Origin: JAQIBY01 sp046546095
Lineage (GTDB): Bacteria; Bacteroidota; Bacteroidia; Bacteroidales; ML635J-15
DNA: 57,627 bases
Reading direction: 5' to 3'
NCBI GenBank assembly: GCA_046546095.1
Contig: JBKGYK010000004.1
Coordinates: 1-57,627, forward strand
The notes under the pieces are model-generated. The model was not told the origin of the DNA and searched no databases. It saw nothing but the letters and a program-made list of their open reading frames with translations. Shown here one piece after another: positions 8,493 to 18,219 of this stretch. Both the position numbers and the translations under genes were made by a program. Numbering within the stretch: position 1 is the first letter of the stretch; every line of letters begins with the position of its first letter.

Positions 8493-9455
8493 ATGTTGCT
8501 GAAAATCACCATCATATTGGCTGTTATTTTTCAGGTCATTGCGGCCGGACAAGCCATGCGCCTTACCAGAAGAACTAAGTATAATTTTTCATGGATTCTC
8601 ATAAGCCTCGGACTGGCTGCTTTGCTGGTTAGAAGGATAGTTGAATTCCTTCCATTGGTGTCGGATTTTCAGGCACAGGATTTTCGCCTGCTCTATATAT
8701 GGGTAGGTGTGCTGTCCTCACTTTTTCTTGCCCTCGGCTTTTTATTAATTCGTCAAATATTCAATTATATTGACCGCATGGAGGCTGAAAGACGCAAAAC
8801 TGAAAAACAAATTCTTTCTTCTGTCATTGCTGCTGAAGAATCCGAACGGAAACGCCTGGCCAGAGAACTGCATGATGGACTCGGTCCCCTAATGTCCGGA
8901 ATCAGAATGTCTGTATCAGCTTTGGAACAACAAGTGCAGAATGAAAAGCAAAAAGAAATAGCCGGTAACGCTAATAAACTCATACAGGAAGCTCTGAAAT
9001 CTGTCAAGGATATTTCTGCCAACCTCAGCCCCCACATGCTGGAAAACTTTGGCCTGGAACAGGCACTCAGGAACTTTATCAACAAAATAAATGCTTCCGG
9101 AGAGATCAAAGCACATATGCAAGCTGATATTGACAAGAAAAATCTTTCCGGCAAACTTGAAACCATTGTGTACAGGGTAATCTGTGAAATGCTGACAAAC
9201 ACCCTCAAACATGCCCGGGCAAGCAGAGCAGAAATTATTATGCATCAAAGCAGCAAAGCACTTCTGATAGATTATCAGGACAACGGACAGGGATTCAATG
9301 TGGATGAAGTTATCAGCAATCAACAGGGCATGGGCATTTCCAATATATACTCTCGGGTGGCCTCACTGAATGGAAGTGTGGACATCAGGGCTTCCCGTGA
9401 AAATGGTACAAATGTGAAAATTTATATACCTTTGGAGTATGAGTACAAAAACTGA
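8493..9455 (+). CDS. sensor histidine kinase, HisKA_3 (NarX/DegS type)
   Basis: A 320-residue membrane kinase. Three hydrophobic helices (about 2-20, 33-52, 66-87) lead into a coiled linker and the H-box ERKRLARELHDGLG, with His127 the likely phosphorylation site. The ATPase domain has an N-box NTLKHAR and a D-box DNGQGF, plus a GMGISNIYSR G-box. No periplasmic sensor domain is present, so the signal is probably sensed within the membrane or through a partner. The gene overlaps its response regulator by 17 bases, which fixes the pairing. The stimulus is unknown. Confidence 0.92.
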   Translation: MLLKITIILAVIFQVIAAGQAMRLTRRTKYNFSWILISLGLAALLVRRIVEFLPLVSDFQAQDFRLLYIWVGVLSSLFLALGFLLIRQIFNYIDRMEAERRKTEKQILSSVIAAEESERKRLARELHDGLGPLMSGIRMSVSALEQQVQNEKQKEIAGNANKLIQEALKSVKDISANLSPHMLENFGLEQALRNFINKINASGEIKAHMQADIDKKNLSGKLETIVYRVICEMLTNTLKHARASRAEIIMHQSSKALLIDYQDNGQGFNVDEVISNQQGMGISNIYSRVASLNGSVDIRASRENGTNVKIYIPLEYEYKN

Positions 9456-10089
9456 TATCAGAGTAATGCTGGTGGATGACCACACATTGTTTCGTAATGG
9501 ATTGAAAACGCTTTTGTCCAATATGGAAAATGTCAGTGTGGTTGGAGAAGCTGCCAATGGCGAAGAATTTCTCAATGATCTCGGAAATACACAACCCGAT
9601 ATTGTTCTGCTGGATATAGCCATGCCCGTTATGGATGGCGTTGAGGCTGCTACAAGAGCCCTGAACCAATATCCCGACCTGAAAATCATTACGCTCTCAA
9701 TGTATGGAGATGAAGCTTATTACAACAGAATGGTCGAAGCTGGCGTGAGAGGTTTTATCTTAAAGGATTCCGATATCAGAGAGGTGGAAACCGCCATAAA
9801 AACAGTATATAGCGGCCGGACATATTTTTCTCAGGAATTGCTCCAGGCATTGCTGGCTGGAATCAGGTCAGAACCTGGAATTGAAAAATATGATCTGTCA
9901 GAAAGAGAAATAGAAGTCATTCAGCAGGTCTGCGAAGGAAAATCGAATCTGGAAATAGCTGATGATATGTGTATCAGTAAACGAACGGTTGAAAAGCATC
10001 GTGCCAACATCATGGAAAAAACCCATTGTAAAAATACAGCCAGCCTGGTGATTTTTGCAGTAAAAAATCACCTGTATGAAGTCAGGTAA
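9439..10089 (+). CDS. response regulator, NarL/FixJ family
   Basis: A 216-residue regulator. The receiver has an acid pocket at Asp13-Asp14, the phospho-acceptor Asp59 in VLLDIAMP, and Lys109 in FILKD. A LuxR-type helix-turn-helix covers the last 65 residues (LSEREIEVIQQVCEGKSN, ISKRTVEKHRANIMEK). It is the partner of the overlapping kinase. Targets cannot be read from the window; the lipoprotein gene 270 bases downstream has its own -7 element and may or may not be controlled by it. Confidence 0.94.
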   Translation: MSTKTDIRVMLVDDHTLFRNGLKTLLSNMENVSVVGEAANGEEFLNDLGNTQPDIVLLDIAMPVMDGVEAATRALNQYPDLKIITLSMYGDEAYYNRMVEAGVRGFILKDSDIREVETAIKTVYSGRTYFSQELLQALLAGIRSEPGIEKYDLSEREIEVIQQVCEGKSNLEIADDMCISKRTVEKHRANIMEKTHCKNTASLVIFAVKNHLYEVR

Positions 10090-10348
10090 ATCGGAATTGC
10101 GGATACTGGTTTTGCCCGTACATTGGTTTTATGAGACTGAAAGAAAGCAACATGCTCACCATTTCTCCTGATGCCGGCAAATAATGCGGATGTGTACATC
10201 GGATTGCCGGAAGAAAGAGGCAGAATTATTTCCCGCTTATCCGGTAAAGCCCCTGAAGGCAGCAATAAAATGAATGTCCCTACGTTTTTCTCCCGACAGG
10301 AAAAGCAATTGTACGGCTTCCTGTAGTAAAAAAGTCTGATTAGAATAT

Positions 10349-10356
10349 TATCTTTG
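10349..10356 (+). promoter_or_regulatory. -7 element TATCTTTG just before the lipoprotein start
   Basis: Perfect TAnnTTTG only four bases before the ATG at 10361. No TTG lies at the usual distance upstream. If used, the mRNA would be leaderless or nearly so. Confidence 0.5.
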
Positions 10357-10360
10357 CCTT

Positions 10361-11797
10361 ATGCGTGATATTTGTATCGTCATCATATTCCTGGCAGGAA
10401 TTGTTATCCTTGCTTCCTGTGAACAAAACCAGTTTACCACTGATCCCTCAGATAAACTGGAATTCTCAAATGATACCGTGCAGTTTGATACCATCTTTAC
10501 AAGCATTGGCTCAACTACAAAATATTTTACAGTAATTAATCCTCATAATAAAGATATTGAAGTGGACAGAATCAGCCTTGCCCGAGGGAAAAACTCTGTT
10601 TACCGCCTGAATATTGATGGATATCAGGCTACAAGCTTGTCGGATGTTCATATCCCTGCCGGCGACTCCATCTTTGTTTTTGTGGAGCTGACCATTAACC
10701 CTTCCGCCAATGATATGGTGGAAAAAGATTCTGTGCAATTCAGTGTGAATGGTAATTCGCAGGATGTCAAACTGGTGGCATTTGGACAAAACGTCCATCT
10801 GATTGATGGGAATGTGATTTCAAATGATACAACCTGGACAGACGATAAACCCTTTCTGATTTATAATTCGGTGCTGATTGATGAAAATGCTAACCTGCAG
10901 ATACAGGCGGGAACCCAATTGCATTTCCATTATGGCTCAAGCATGCTGGTGGAAGGCAGTCTGAAAACCTACGGTACGCTTGATCAACCAGTTGTCTTTC
11001 AGGGCGACAGGTTAGAAGAAGCCTATCGGGACGAACCCGGACAATGGGGTGCGTGGCTGGAGCTTGAAAATGGCGGGCTGTATATCCTTGGTGGATTACA
11101 CTTTCTGTCAGGCAGCAAAAACAATGAATTGAATTACACGGAAATCAAAAACAGCATTGTCGGACTACGTGCCGATTCTGTAGTTACTCCCGGTACCCCC
11201 ACAGTGAAAATGAAGAACTGTATTGTCCAGCACATGAATGTAGCTGGCCTATACGGTGCAGGAGCCCACATAGAAGCTGAAAATTCTGTGTTTGCAAATT
11301 GCGGGCAATACACAGCCGCACTGCTCTTTGGTGGAAAATATGATTTCAAACACTGTACTTTTGCCAATTATTATACCGGCAGCCGGCAAAACAGCTCCCT
11401 GGTAATGAATAATTACTTTACCTATGAAGGAGAAGGGGGAACCATACTGGATGCCCGGCCTTTTGAAGCGAGCTTTGGCAATTGTATCATACATGGTAAC
11501 CTGGAAGAAGAGCTTGATATTGACGGTGTGGAAGAAGCCGGTTTTGATTATGTCTTTAATCATTGTCTGCTGAAAACACAAAGTAATACAGACAGTGAGC
11601 AGTATATTTCAATCATTCGCAACGAAGACCCGGAATTTATTGATAAATATGATACCTATGATTTTCGCCTGGATTCTCTCTCACCCGCTTTAAATCAGGG
11701 TGATCCGGATATTGCCAACGAAGTGCCGCTTGATTATGACGGGTACAGTCGGCTTTCTGGTGAGGGCCCGGATTTAGGAGCTTATGAACGCAATTAA
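10361..11797 (+). CDS. lipoprotein with right-handed beta-helix domain
   Basis: 478 residues. A lipoprotein signal peptide ends in LASC, with Cys20 the lipid attachment site. Residues 25-150 form a beta-sandwich-like region that includes FDTIFTSIGSTTKYFTVINPH. From about 160 a parallel beta-helix follows (VLIDENANLQIQAGTQLHF, VEGSLKTYGTLDQPVVFQG). The C-terminus SPALNQGDPD...DYDGYSR...GPDLGAYE is the choice-of-anchor/beta-helix ending common in Bacteroidota surface proteins. It is presumably outer-membrane anchored. No polysaccharide-lyase catalytic signature is evident, so enzymatic function is not claimed. The EEP-family gene follows after 11 bases, suggesting an operon. Confidence 0.8.
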   Translation: MRDICIVIIFLAGIVILASCEQNQFTTDPSDKLEFSNDTVQFDTIFTSIGSTTKYFTVINPHNKDIEVDRISLARGKNSVYRLNIDGYQATSLSDVHIPAGDSIFVFVELTINPSANDMVEKDSVQFSVNGNSQDVKLVAFGQNVHLIDGNVISNDTTWTDDKPFLIYNSVLIDENANLQIQAGTQLHFHYGSSMLVEGSLKTYGTLDQPVVFQGDRLEEAYRDEPGQWGAWLELENGGLYILGGLHFLSGSKNNELNYTEIKNSIVGLRADSVVTPGTPTVKMKNCIVQHMNVAGLYGAGAHIEAENSVFANCGQYTAALLFGGKYDFKHCTFANYYTGSRQNSSLVMNNYFTYEGEGGTILDARPFEASFGNCIIHGNLEEELDIDGVEEAGFDYVFNHCLLKTQSNTDSEQYISIIRNEDPEFIDKYDTYDFRLDSLSPALNQGDPDIANEVPLDYDGYSRLSGEGPDLGAYERN

Positions 11798-11808
11798 AAA
11801 ACAATTTT

Positions 11809-12858
11809 ATGCATAGATACATTGGATTATTCGTATGGCTGATGATTGCCGGTAGCATCCTTACTGCACAGGAAATTGTTGAAGAAAATCCTGATGCAGT
11901 CAATATCATGTTCTATAATGTTGAAAATCTTTTTGATACGGAAGATGACCCGGACAAATGGGATGAGGAGTTTACGCCCGATACTGCAAAATACTGGACT
12001 TACTATCGCTATCAGCAAAAACTGTTTCAGATTTATCAGGTAATCACCGCTGTCGGAGGATGGGATGCCCCGGATGTGGTAGGCCTTAGCGAAGTCGAGA
12101 ACAGAACTGTTCTGGAGGAACTTATCAGCAAAACACCATTGTATAATGCCGGATACGAAATCATACATTACGAATCACCGGATGCCAGGGGAATTGATGT
12201 GGCAATGCTATACAGGGAAAAAAATTTCAACCCCATTGAAGATTATCCCATTCCCGTAGTTTTCCCCGGAGACCAGCGTGCTACCCGTGATATACTGTAT
12301 GTGAAAGGTGAAGTAAGAACCGGAGATACGGTACACCTGTTCGTCAACCACTGGCCATCACGCTGGGGAGGGCAGATGGAAACAGAGCCGAAACGGGTTC
12401 ACGCAGCCTCAGTCCTGCGGCATCATGTGGACAGCCTGTTCAAAGAACACAAAAACCCCCAAATTGTAATCATGGGCGATCTCAATGATTATCCTGATAA
12501 TAAATCGATCACACAAACCCTGAGGGCACAGAAAACATTCTCCAATCCCAGACCTGAAGTGTTGTATAACCTCAGTTATTACCTGCAGGAAGAAAAAGGA
12601 CAGGGAAGTCATAAATACCAGGGAGAATGGGGCATACTTGACCAAATCATTGTCTCCGGCAGCCTCCTGGAAAAATCAGGTTCACTCTATACCGATTTTG
12701 ATCATGTTTCTGTTTTTATGGCCGATTTCCTGCTTGAGAAAGATGAAAAAAATGTTGGAAGACAGCCAAAACGGACATACATCGGATATAAATATCACGG
12801 TGGATACTCTGACCATCTGCCGGTGTACATAAAACTCTTACAAAACCCGGATGAATAA
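11809..12858 (+). CDS. secreted endonuclease/exonuclease/phosphatase family protein
   Basis: 349 residues. An N-terminal signal peptide ends near ILTAQE. The EEP fold motifs are present in order: MFYNVENLFDTEDDP (metal-binding Asn/Glu), DVVGLSEVEN, VNHWPSRWGG, IMGDLNDYPDN and the C-terminal GYSDHLPVYIKL (catalytic Asp-His). Members cleave phosphodiesters in nucleic acids or lipids; an exported nuclease or phosphodiesterase role fits. It is translated 11 bases after the beta-helix lipoprotein, and both are exported. Confidence 0.88.
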   Translation: MHRYIGLFVWLMIAGSILTAQEIVEENPDAVNIMFYNVENLFDTEDDPDKWDEEFTPDTAKYWTYYRYQQKLFQIYQVITAVGGWDAPDVVGLSEVENRTVLEELISKTPLYNAGYEIIHYESPDARGIDVAMLYREKNFNPIEDYPIPVVFPGDQRATRDILYVKGEVRTGDTVHLFVNHWPSRWGGQMETEPKRVHAASVLRHHVDSLFKEHKNPQIVIMGDLNDYPDNKSITQTLRAQKTFSNPRPEVLYNLSYYLQEEKGQGSHKYQGEWGILDQIIVSGSLLEKSGSLYTDFDHVSVFMADFLLEKDEKNVGRQPKRTYIGYKYHGGYSDHLPVYIKLLQNPDE

Positions 12859-12910
12859 CGATTGATTTCGGTTTCATGTTTTTTTCTTTTTTTCCTCTCG
12901 TTTCTTTTTG

Positions 12911-12918
12911 TATTTTTG
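12911..12918 (+). promoter_or_regulatory. -7 element TATTTTTG of the aldolase gene
   Basis: TAnnTTTG match 24 bases before the ATG, in a T-rich stretch; no well-spaced TTG upstream. Confidence 0.5.
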
Positions 12919-12942
12919 GGATAACACCAAAACCCAAAAATT

Positions 12943-14019
12943 ATGACAAGTTTATTAGATATTGTTCAACCCGGTGTAATTACCGGTACAGATGTACAGC
13001 GTGTATTACAACATGCCAGGGATAACAAGTATGCCATCCCTGCCGTAAATATTGTCGGAACTGATTCTGCCAATGCAGTAATGGAAGCCGCCCGTGATGT
13101 CAAAGCCCCGGTTATCATTCAACTGTCAAACGGAGGTGCGCATTTTTATGCAGGGAAAGGCCTTTCCAATGAAAATGAGGAAGCAGCCATTGCAGGAGCT
13201 ATTACTGCCGCCCAGCACATCCACCACCTTGCAGAAAACTACGGAGTACCTGTGATTCTGCATACAGACCACGCCGCCAAAAAACTGTTGCCATGGATCG
13301 ATGGTATGCTTGAGGCAGGTGAAGCATTCTACGATGCCTATGGGAAACCGCTTTTTAGCTCCCACATGATTGACCTCTCAGCAGAAGACCTCGAAGAAAA
13401 TGTGCAAACATGTAAAAAATACCTCGAACGCATGAGCAAAATCGAGATGACTCTCGAAATTGAACTTGGCGTAACAGGAGGAGAAGAAGACGGTGTGGAT
13501 AATACAGATATCGACAATTCCAGGCTTTATACTCAGCCTGAACATGTCGCATATGCTTATGAAACACTGAAAAAGGTCAGCAATAACTTCACAATAGCTG
13601 CTTCGTTTGGAAATGTGCACGGAGTCTATAAGCCCGGAAACGTCAAATTGCAGCCGGTTATTCTGAAAAACTCCCAGGATTTTATTGAGAAAGAATACAA
13701 AACGGAAAAAAATCCTGTGTTCTTTGTGTTTCACGGTGGTTCCGGTTCATCTCAGGAACAAATCAGAGAAGCCATTGGCTACGGTGTGATCAAGATGAAT
13801 ATTGATACCGATACGCAATGGGCGTTCTGGGACGGTGTGCATCAATACTACAAAGAGAAAAAGGATTATTTGCAGGCACAAATTGGAAATCCTGACGGAG
13901 ATGATAAGCCAAACAAGAAAATCTACGATCCGCGCAAATGGCTCAGAGCCGCAGAAGAAAGTATGGCCAGGCGTGTGATGCAGGCATTCGATGATTTGAA
14001 TTGTACCAACATATGCTAA
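12943..14019 (+). CDS. fbaA: fructose-bisphosphate aldolase, class II
   Basis: 358 residues, the length of class IIA enzymes. It has ILHTDHAAKK with catalytic Asp109 and zinc ligand His110 (the same numbering as the E. coli enzyme), LEIELGVTGGEEDGVDN with a glutamate zinc-site region, and the phosphate-binding FHGGSGSS loop followed by GVIKMNIDTDTQWAFWDG. The reaction is fructose 1,6-bisphosphate to dihydroxyacetone phosphate plus glyceraldehyde 3-phosphate, in glycolysis and gluconeogenesis in the cytoplasm. It has its own -7 element and terminator, so it is a single-gene unit. Confidence 0.97.
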   Translation: MTSLLDIVQPGVITGTDVQRVLQHARDNKYAIPAVNIVGTDSANAVMEAARDVKAPVIIQLSNGGAHFYAGKGLSNENEEAAIAGAITAAQHIHHLAENYGVPVILHTDHAAKKLLPWIDGMLEAGEAFYDAYGKPLFSSHMIDLSAEDLEENVQTCKKYLERMSKIEMTLEIELGVTGGEEDGVDNTDIDNSRLYTQPEHVAYAYETLKKVSNNFTIAASFGNVHGVYKPGNVKLQPVILKNSQDFIEKEYKTEKNPVFFVFHGGSGSSQEQIREAIGYGVIKMNIDTDTQWAFWDGVHQYYKEKKDYLQAQIGNPDGDDKPNKKIYDPRKWLRAAEESMARRVMQAFDDLNCTNIC

Positions 14020-14040
14020 GTTATAATTATGTTGATATGA

Positions 14041-14070
14041 AAAAGCTGCTCCCAGGAGTGGCTTTTTTTG
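14041..14070 (+). terminator. terminator after fbaA
   Basis: Stem AAAAAGC...GCTTTTT with an inner CTC/GAG stem and a short loop, ending in seven T. Confidence 0.8.
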
Positions 14071-14217
14071 TGGGCAGCCTGTTGCAGAAAATTTGGGCTT
14101 TTTCCTGAATTTAACCGGAAAATTGCCGCAAAACATACTTGCTGGGCTGTATGGTTTTCCTGTATTGTCATAGTAGCAACCCGCCTGGATTTGCCTGATC
14201 GCATGAAAAGTATTCGC

Positions 14218-14247
14218 TTGAATTTTTCCAATTAATTTTTACCTTTG
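14218..14247 (+). promoter_or_regulatory. Bacteroidota promoter of the NSS symporter gene
   Basis: TTG 14218-14220, 19-base spacer, TACCTTTG 14240-14247; the ATG follows 26 bases later. Confidence 0.8.
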
Positions 14248-14273
14248 GAACAAAACTAAGCAAACGGATTGTT

Positions 14274-15647
14274 ATGACAGGTAATTCCAAACCCAGAGAC
14301 GGGTTTAATTCGAAGTTTGGTGTGATTGCTGCAGCTGCCGGATCAGCTGTCGGACTGGGAAACATCTGGAGATTCCCTTATGTGGCAGGAGAAAATGGAG
14401 GAGGAGCATTCCTGCTGATTTACCTGGGCTTCATCTTTACAATCGGCATCTCCGTCATGTTGGCTGAGTTTGCAATAGGACGAAAGGCACAACGCAATGT
14501 CCTTGGATCATTCAAAAAGCTGGCTCCCGGAAAACCCTGGTGGCTCGTAGGATTGATGGGTATAGTGGCTGCATTTGCCATCCTGGCTTTCTATTCAACC
14601 ATTGCAGGCTGGACTTTTGAATATCTTATGCAGGCAATAGGAAACGGGTTTTCAGGTAAAAATACGGAAAGCCTGAATCAAATGTTTACGGATTTTCAGA
14701 GCAGTACTTTCAGGCCTTTGCTCTGGCAACTGATTTTTATGATATTTACTGCAGGCATTATTCTCGCCGGCGTCCACAACGGAATTGAAAAATATACGAA
14801 AATGCTCATGCCCCTGCTGGTATTGCTAATTCTTGTTATGTGTGTACGCTCACTCACTCTCGGCGGTGCAGATGAGGGCCTCAAATTTCTTTTTAAACCG
14901 GATTTTTCAAAAATAGATGGAATTGTCATACTCGAAGCCCTGGGACAGGCATTCTTTAGTATGAGTATTGGAATGGGAGCACTCATTACATATGGTTCTT
15001 ACATAAAAAAGGATAATTATCTGCCCTCTACTGCCTTTCATGTAGCCATTGCCGACACAGCCATTGCCATCCTGGCAGGTGTTATGATATTTCCCGCGGT
15101 TTTTGCTTTCGGAATGTCAGCAGATGCCGGTCCCGGACTTGTCTTTCAAACCCTGCCCAATATTTTTGGCAGCATGATTGAAATCATGCCCGCCGGTGGT
15201 TATATTTTCGGAGTGTTGTTCTTTTTGCTTTTATCCGTGGCAGCACTCACTTCCACAATATCGTTGCTGGAAGTAGTGGTGGCATATGGTATTGAAGAGT
15301 TGAAAATGAGCAGAAGAAAAGCTACACTGCTTTTTGCATCAGCCATTGCCTTACTGGGCGTGTTGGCCACGCTCTCTTTCTCGGAACTCTCGGAATTTAC
15401 AATATTTGGAAAAACAATTTTTGATAATCTGGATTGGTTGTCTGCAAATCTGCTGCTGCCAATAGGAGGGGTGTTTATCGTGATTTTCCTTGGATGGGTG
15501 CTCGGGTCTAAAGCTGTGAAAAATGAACTTACCAACCATGGGGAAGCCAAAATGCGTGTTTTCGGGATTTTTCTTTTTATTGTAAAGTATATTGCTCCGC
15601 TTGCCATAATTCTCGTTTTCCTGTACGGAATTGGCCTGATTGGATGA
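14274..15647 (+). CDS. sodium-dependent symporter, NSS/SNF family
   Basis: A 457-residue inner-membrane protein with about 11-12 helices. The first helix carries the family signature AGSAVGLGNIWRFPYVAGEN, including the unwound Gly/Asn region that binds sodium and substrate in LeuT-type transporters. Bacterial members move amino acids or related amines with sodium. The substrate is not predictable, but the alanine/glycine symporter 28 bases downstream on the same transcript suggests amino-acid uptake. A full consensus promoter precedes it. Confidence 0.93.
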   Translation: MTGNSKPRDGFNSKFGVIAAAAGSAVGLGNIWRFPYVAGENGGGAFLLIYLGFIFTIGISVMLAEFAIGRKAQRNVLGSFKKLAPGKPWWLVGLMGIVAAFAILAFYSTIAGWTFEYLMQAIGNGFSGKNTESLNQMFTDFQSSTFRPLLWQLIFMIFTAGIILAGVHNGIEKYTKMLMPLLVLLILVMCVRSLTLGGADEGLKFLFKPDFSKIDGIVILEALGQAFFSMSIGMGALITYGSYIKKDNYLPSTAFHVAIADTAIAILAGVMIFPAVFAFGMSADAGPGLVFQTLPNIFGSMIEIMPAGGYIFGVLFFLLLSVAALTSTISLLEVVVAYGIEELKMSRRKATLLFASAIALLGVLATLSFSELSEFTIFGKTIFDNLDWLSANLLLPIGGVFIVIFLGWVLGSKAVKNELTNHGEAKMRVFGIFLFIVKYIAPLAIILVFLYGIGLIG

Positions 15648-15675
15648 TAAAAATGATAATTTTATTTGAATAGTT

Positions 15676-17085
15676 ATGGACGTATTTCAGCAAATTACCG
15701 ATTTCCTGCATACCGGAATAAAATGGTATAATGAGTTTGTAGGAGGGTATCTGATTGTGGCAATGCTTATTCCGGTAGGTGTGTTTTTTGCCTTTAAATT
15801 CAAATTCCTGCATATTACCAAACTCAGACATTCTTTCCGTGTCATCAGCGGAAAATATGATAAGAATAAGGATACCGGTGATATCAACCATTTTCGTGCC
15901 CTTACAACTGCACTATCCGCCACCGTTGGTACCGGAAATATTGTCGGGGTGGCTCTTGCCATACAATGGGGTGGACCCGGTGCAGTATTCTGGATGTGGA
16001 TCGTGGCATTCTTTGGCATGATGCTGAAATTCGTGGAATCCACACTCGGACTGAAATACAGGAAAATCAATCAGGATGGTTCAGTCTCCGGCGGACCTAT
16101 GTATTATATTGAATACGGCCTGAAAAAGAAACTGGGAAAATTCGCCAAAATCCTGGCAGTGATCTTTGCAGTTGCTGCAGTCATTTGCTCTTTCGGTACC
16201 GGAAATATGGCCCAGGCAAATTCCATTTCCGATGCCCTGTTTACCAGTTATGGCGTGGATACCTGGCATACCGGTCTGGTCATCATGATGCTTACACTTC
16301 TGGTCATTATCGGAGGTATCAAACGTATCGCCAGGGTAACGTCTAAACTCGTGCCTTTTATGGCAGTTTTTTATGTGCTGACTGCCCTGCTTATTATTGG
16401 TGTTATGTATAAGGAAATTCCGGGTGCTTTTGCCATGATCTTTGGGGATGCATTTACCGGAACTGCTGCTACCGGAGGATTTGCAGGCTCTGTATTTATC
16501 ATGACACTGAAATTTGGTGTACAGCGGGGATTATTCAGTAACGAAGCCGGACAAGGTTCTGCACCCATTGCTCATGCTGCTGCAAAAACCGAATACCCCG
16601 TAAGGGAAGGCCTTGTGGCTTCAGTCGGACCCTTGATTGATACCCTGATTATTTGTACAATGACCGCTATGGTGATTCTTGTTACCGGGGCATGGACTAC
16701 TGGTTCAGAAGGAGTGGGCATTACCATTGACAGCTTTAGAATCGGACTGGAACCCATTGGCCTGGGACGGGTTTCAAGACACCTTATATCCATCGGATTA
16801 TTGTTGTTTGCTTTTTCTACCATAATCTCCTGGTCTTATTATGGTAGCAGGGCCGTGCAATATCTTTTTGGATACAAAGCCATCAAACCATATTATTGGG
16901 TGTTTGGCGCATTTGTATTCCTCGGCAGTATCTGGGGGCTTGATATGGTGTGGGATTTTGTGGATATGGTCATCACCTTTATGACAATCCCCAACCTGAT
17001 AGGCATTGTGCTGCTCGCACCAGTCGTCAAAAATGAAATCGAAAAGTATTTTCAGGCCATGAAAGAAACCAAAACTTTGTATTGA
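15676..17085 (+). CDS. sodium:alanine (AGCS family) symporter
   Basis: A 469-residue inner-membrane protein with about ten or eleven helices. The family motifs are TALSATVGTGNIVGVALAIQ, GGPGAVFWMWIVAFFGMM, KYR...GGPMYYIEYG and the FSNEAGQGSAPIAHAAAKT segment. AGCS members take up alanine or glycine with sodium. It lies 28 bases after the NSS symporter and ten bases before the helix-hairpin-helix gene, so the three probably form one operon. Confidence 0.94.
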   Translation: MDVFQQITDFLHTGIKWYNEFVGGYLIVAMLIPVGVFFAFKFKFLHITKLRHSFRVISGKYDKNKDTGDINHFRALTTALSATVGTGNIVGVALAIQWGGPGAVFWMWIVAFFGMMLKFVESTLGLKYRKINQDGSVSGGPMYYIEYGLKKKLGKFAKILAVIFAVAAVICSFGTGNMAQANSISDALFTSYGVDTWHTGLVIMMLTLLVIIGGIKRIARVTSKLVPFMAVFYVLTALLIIGVMYKEIPGAFAMIFGDAFTGTAATGGFAGSVFIMTLKFGVQRGLFSNEAGQGSAPIAHAAAKTEYPVREGLVASVGPLIDTLIICTMTAMVILVTGAWTTGSEGVGITIDSFRIGLEPIGLGRVSRHLISIGLLLFAFSTIISWSYYGSRAVQYLFGYKAIKPYYWVFGAFVFLGSIWGLDMVWDFVDMVITFMTIPNLIGIVLLAPVVKNEIEKYFQAMKETKTLY

Positions 17086-17095
17086 CCCTGAGATA

Positions 17096-18211
17096 ATGTC
17101 AAACAAGTGGAAAGATATCCTGGCCTTTACTACACGAGAAAAACGTGGAGTTATTGTACTTGTGATTCTTTTGCTTTTGCTTATCTCAATCAAAGTCTGG
17201 TCGCCCTGGAATAGGGATGAACATGAAATGTATGATTTTTCCGGTTTTGAATCAGAAATCAACCGGTTTGAAATGAAACTTGCTGCAGATGAGAGTGCTG
17301 ATCAGACACATCATCAACAGAAATCCGCGCAGGATGATTATTCTCCGGATTACAGTAAAGAACTTTTTGCTTTTGATCCAAATACAGCCGGCAGACAAGA
17401 ACTGATGGATCTTGGCTTTACAGAAAGCCTGGCTGATAACATCATGAATTACAGAAAGGCAGGTGGATATTTTTCGGAAAAACACGATCTGAAAAAGATT
17501 TATGGCATACCGGAAAAATTGTACGACAGACTCGAACCTTACATATCAATATCATCTGCAGAGGAAGAAGAAGAGGAAGAAGCTTTCTTTTTTGATCCCA
17601 ACCGCATTGGGAAAGACAGCCTCCTCCTGCTTGGTTTTAACAATGGGGTGGCAGAAAGATGGGTTAAATACAGAGAGGCTTCCGGCGGATTCGACAGCAT
17701 AACGGACATTAAGCGACTTTATGGTATGGATAACGATTTGCTTGAAAAACTTGAACCTTTCATGCAATTTGAGCAAAAGAAGGAAAAACACCGGGATACA
17801 CCGGATGAAAAGTCGCCTGTAGATATTAACACCGCCGGATTCAGAGAACTCATGGAACTTGATATCATCAGTAAGAAACTGGCCGGCCAGATACTCTCAT
17901 ACAGAGATCTGCTGGGTGGTTATATCCATACCGGACAATTGAAGGAAGTGTATGATATCAGCCAGGAAGATTATCAGTTGCTAAAAAAGTGGGTCATGAT
18001 TGATCCCGAACAGATTACTACAATAAATATCAACGAAGCAGACTTCGGTACTTTGCTAAGGCACCCATATCTGTCAAAGGCAGATGTTAAAAACATCATG
18101 AAATTCAGGGATCATGCAGGTGAAATTGATTCTCTCAGTCAATTACAACAAAACAATATTCTAAAGGATACTACGTACCAAAAAATTTCACCATATTTGT
18201 CCCTGCATTAA
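17096..18211 (+). CDS. membrane-anchored helix-hairpin-helix protein with four HhH repeats
   Basis: 371 residues. A basic N-terminus precedes a single membrane helix (about 18-37), then a linker and four repeats of about 60 residues. Repeats open with FDPNTAGRQELMDLG, FDPNRIGKDSLLLLG, VDINTAGFRELMEL and ININEADFGTLLRH; each has the Y/F-R-x(3)-G-G hairpin and ends with an E-P-Y/F-type turn. This is the ComEA-type DNA-binding HhH fold (COG1555), multiplied. By analogy it may bind DNA on the outside of the inner membrane during uptake, but no other competence gene is nearby. The glutamate-rich tract near residues 155-162 is likely a linker. Confidence 0.82.
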   Translation: MSNKWKDILAFTTREKRGVIVLVILLLLLISIKVWSPWNRDEHEMYDFSGFESEINRFEMKLAADESADQTHHQQKSAQDDYSPDYSKELFAFDPNTAGRQELMDLGFTESLADNIMNYRKAGGYFSEKHDLKKIYGIPEKLYDRLEPYISISSAEEEEEEEAFFFDPNRIGKDSLLLLGFNNGVAERWVKYREASGGFDSITDIKRLYGMDNDLLEKLEPFMQFEQKKEKHRDTPDEKSPVDINTAGFRELMELDIISKKLAGQILSYRDLLGGYIHTGQLKEVYDISQEDYQLLKKWVMIDPEQITTININEADFGTLLRHPYLSKADVKNIMKFRDHAGEIDSLSQLQQNNILKDTTYQKISPYLSLH

Positions 18212-18219
18212 AAAAGAGT

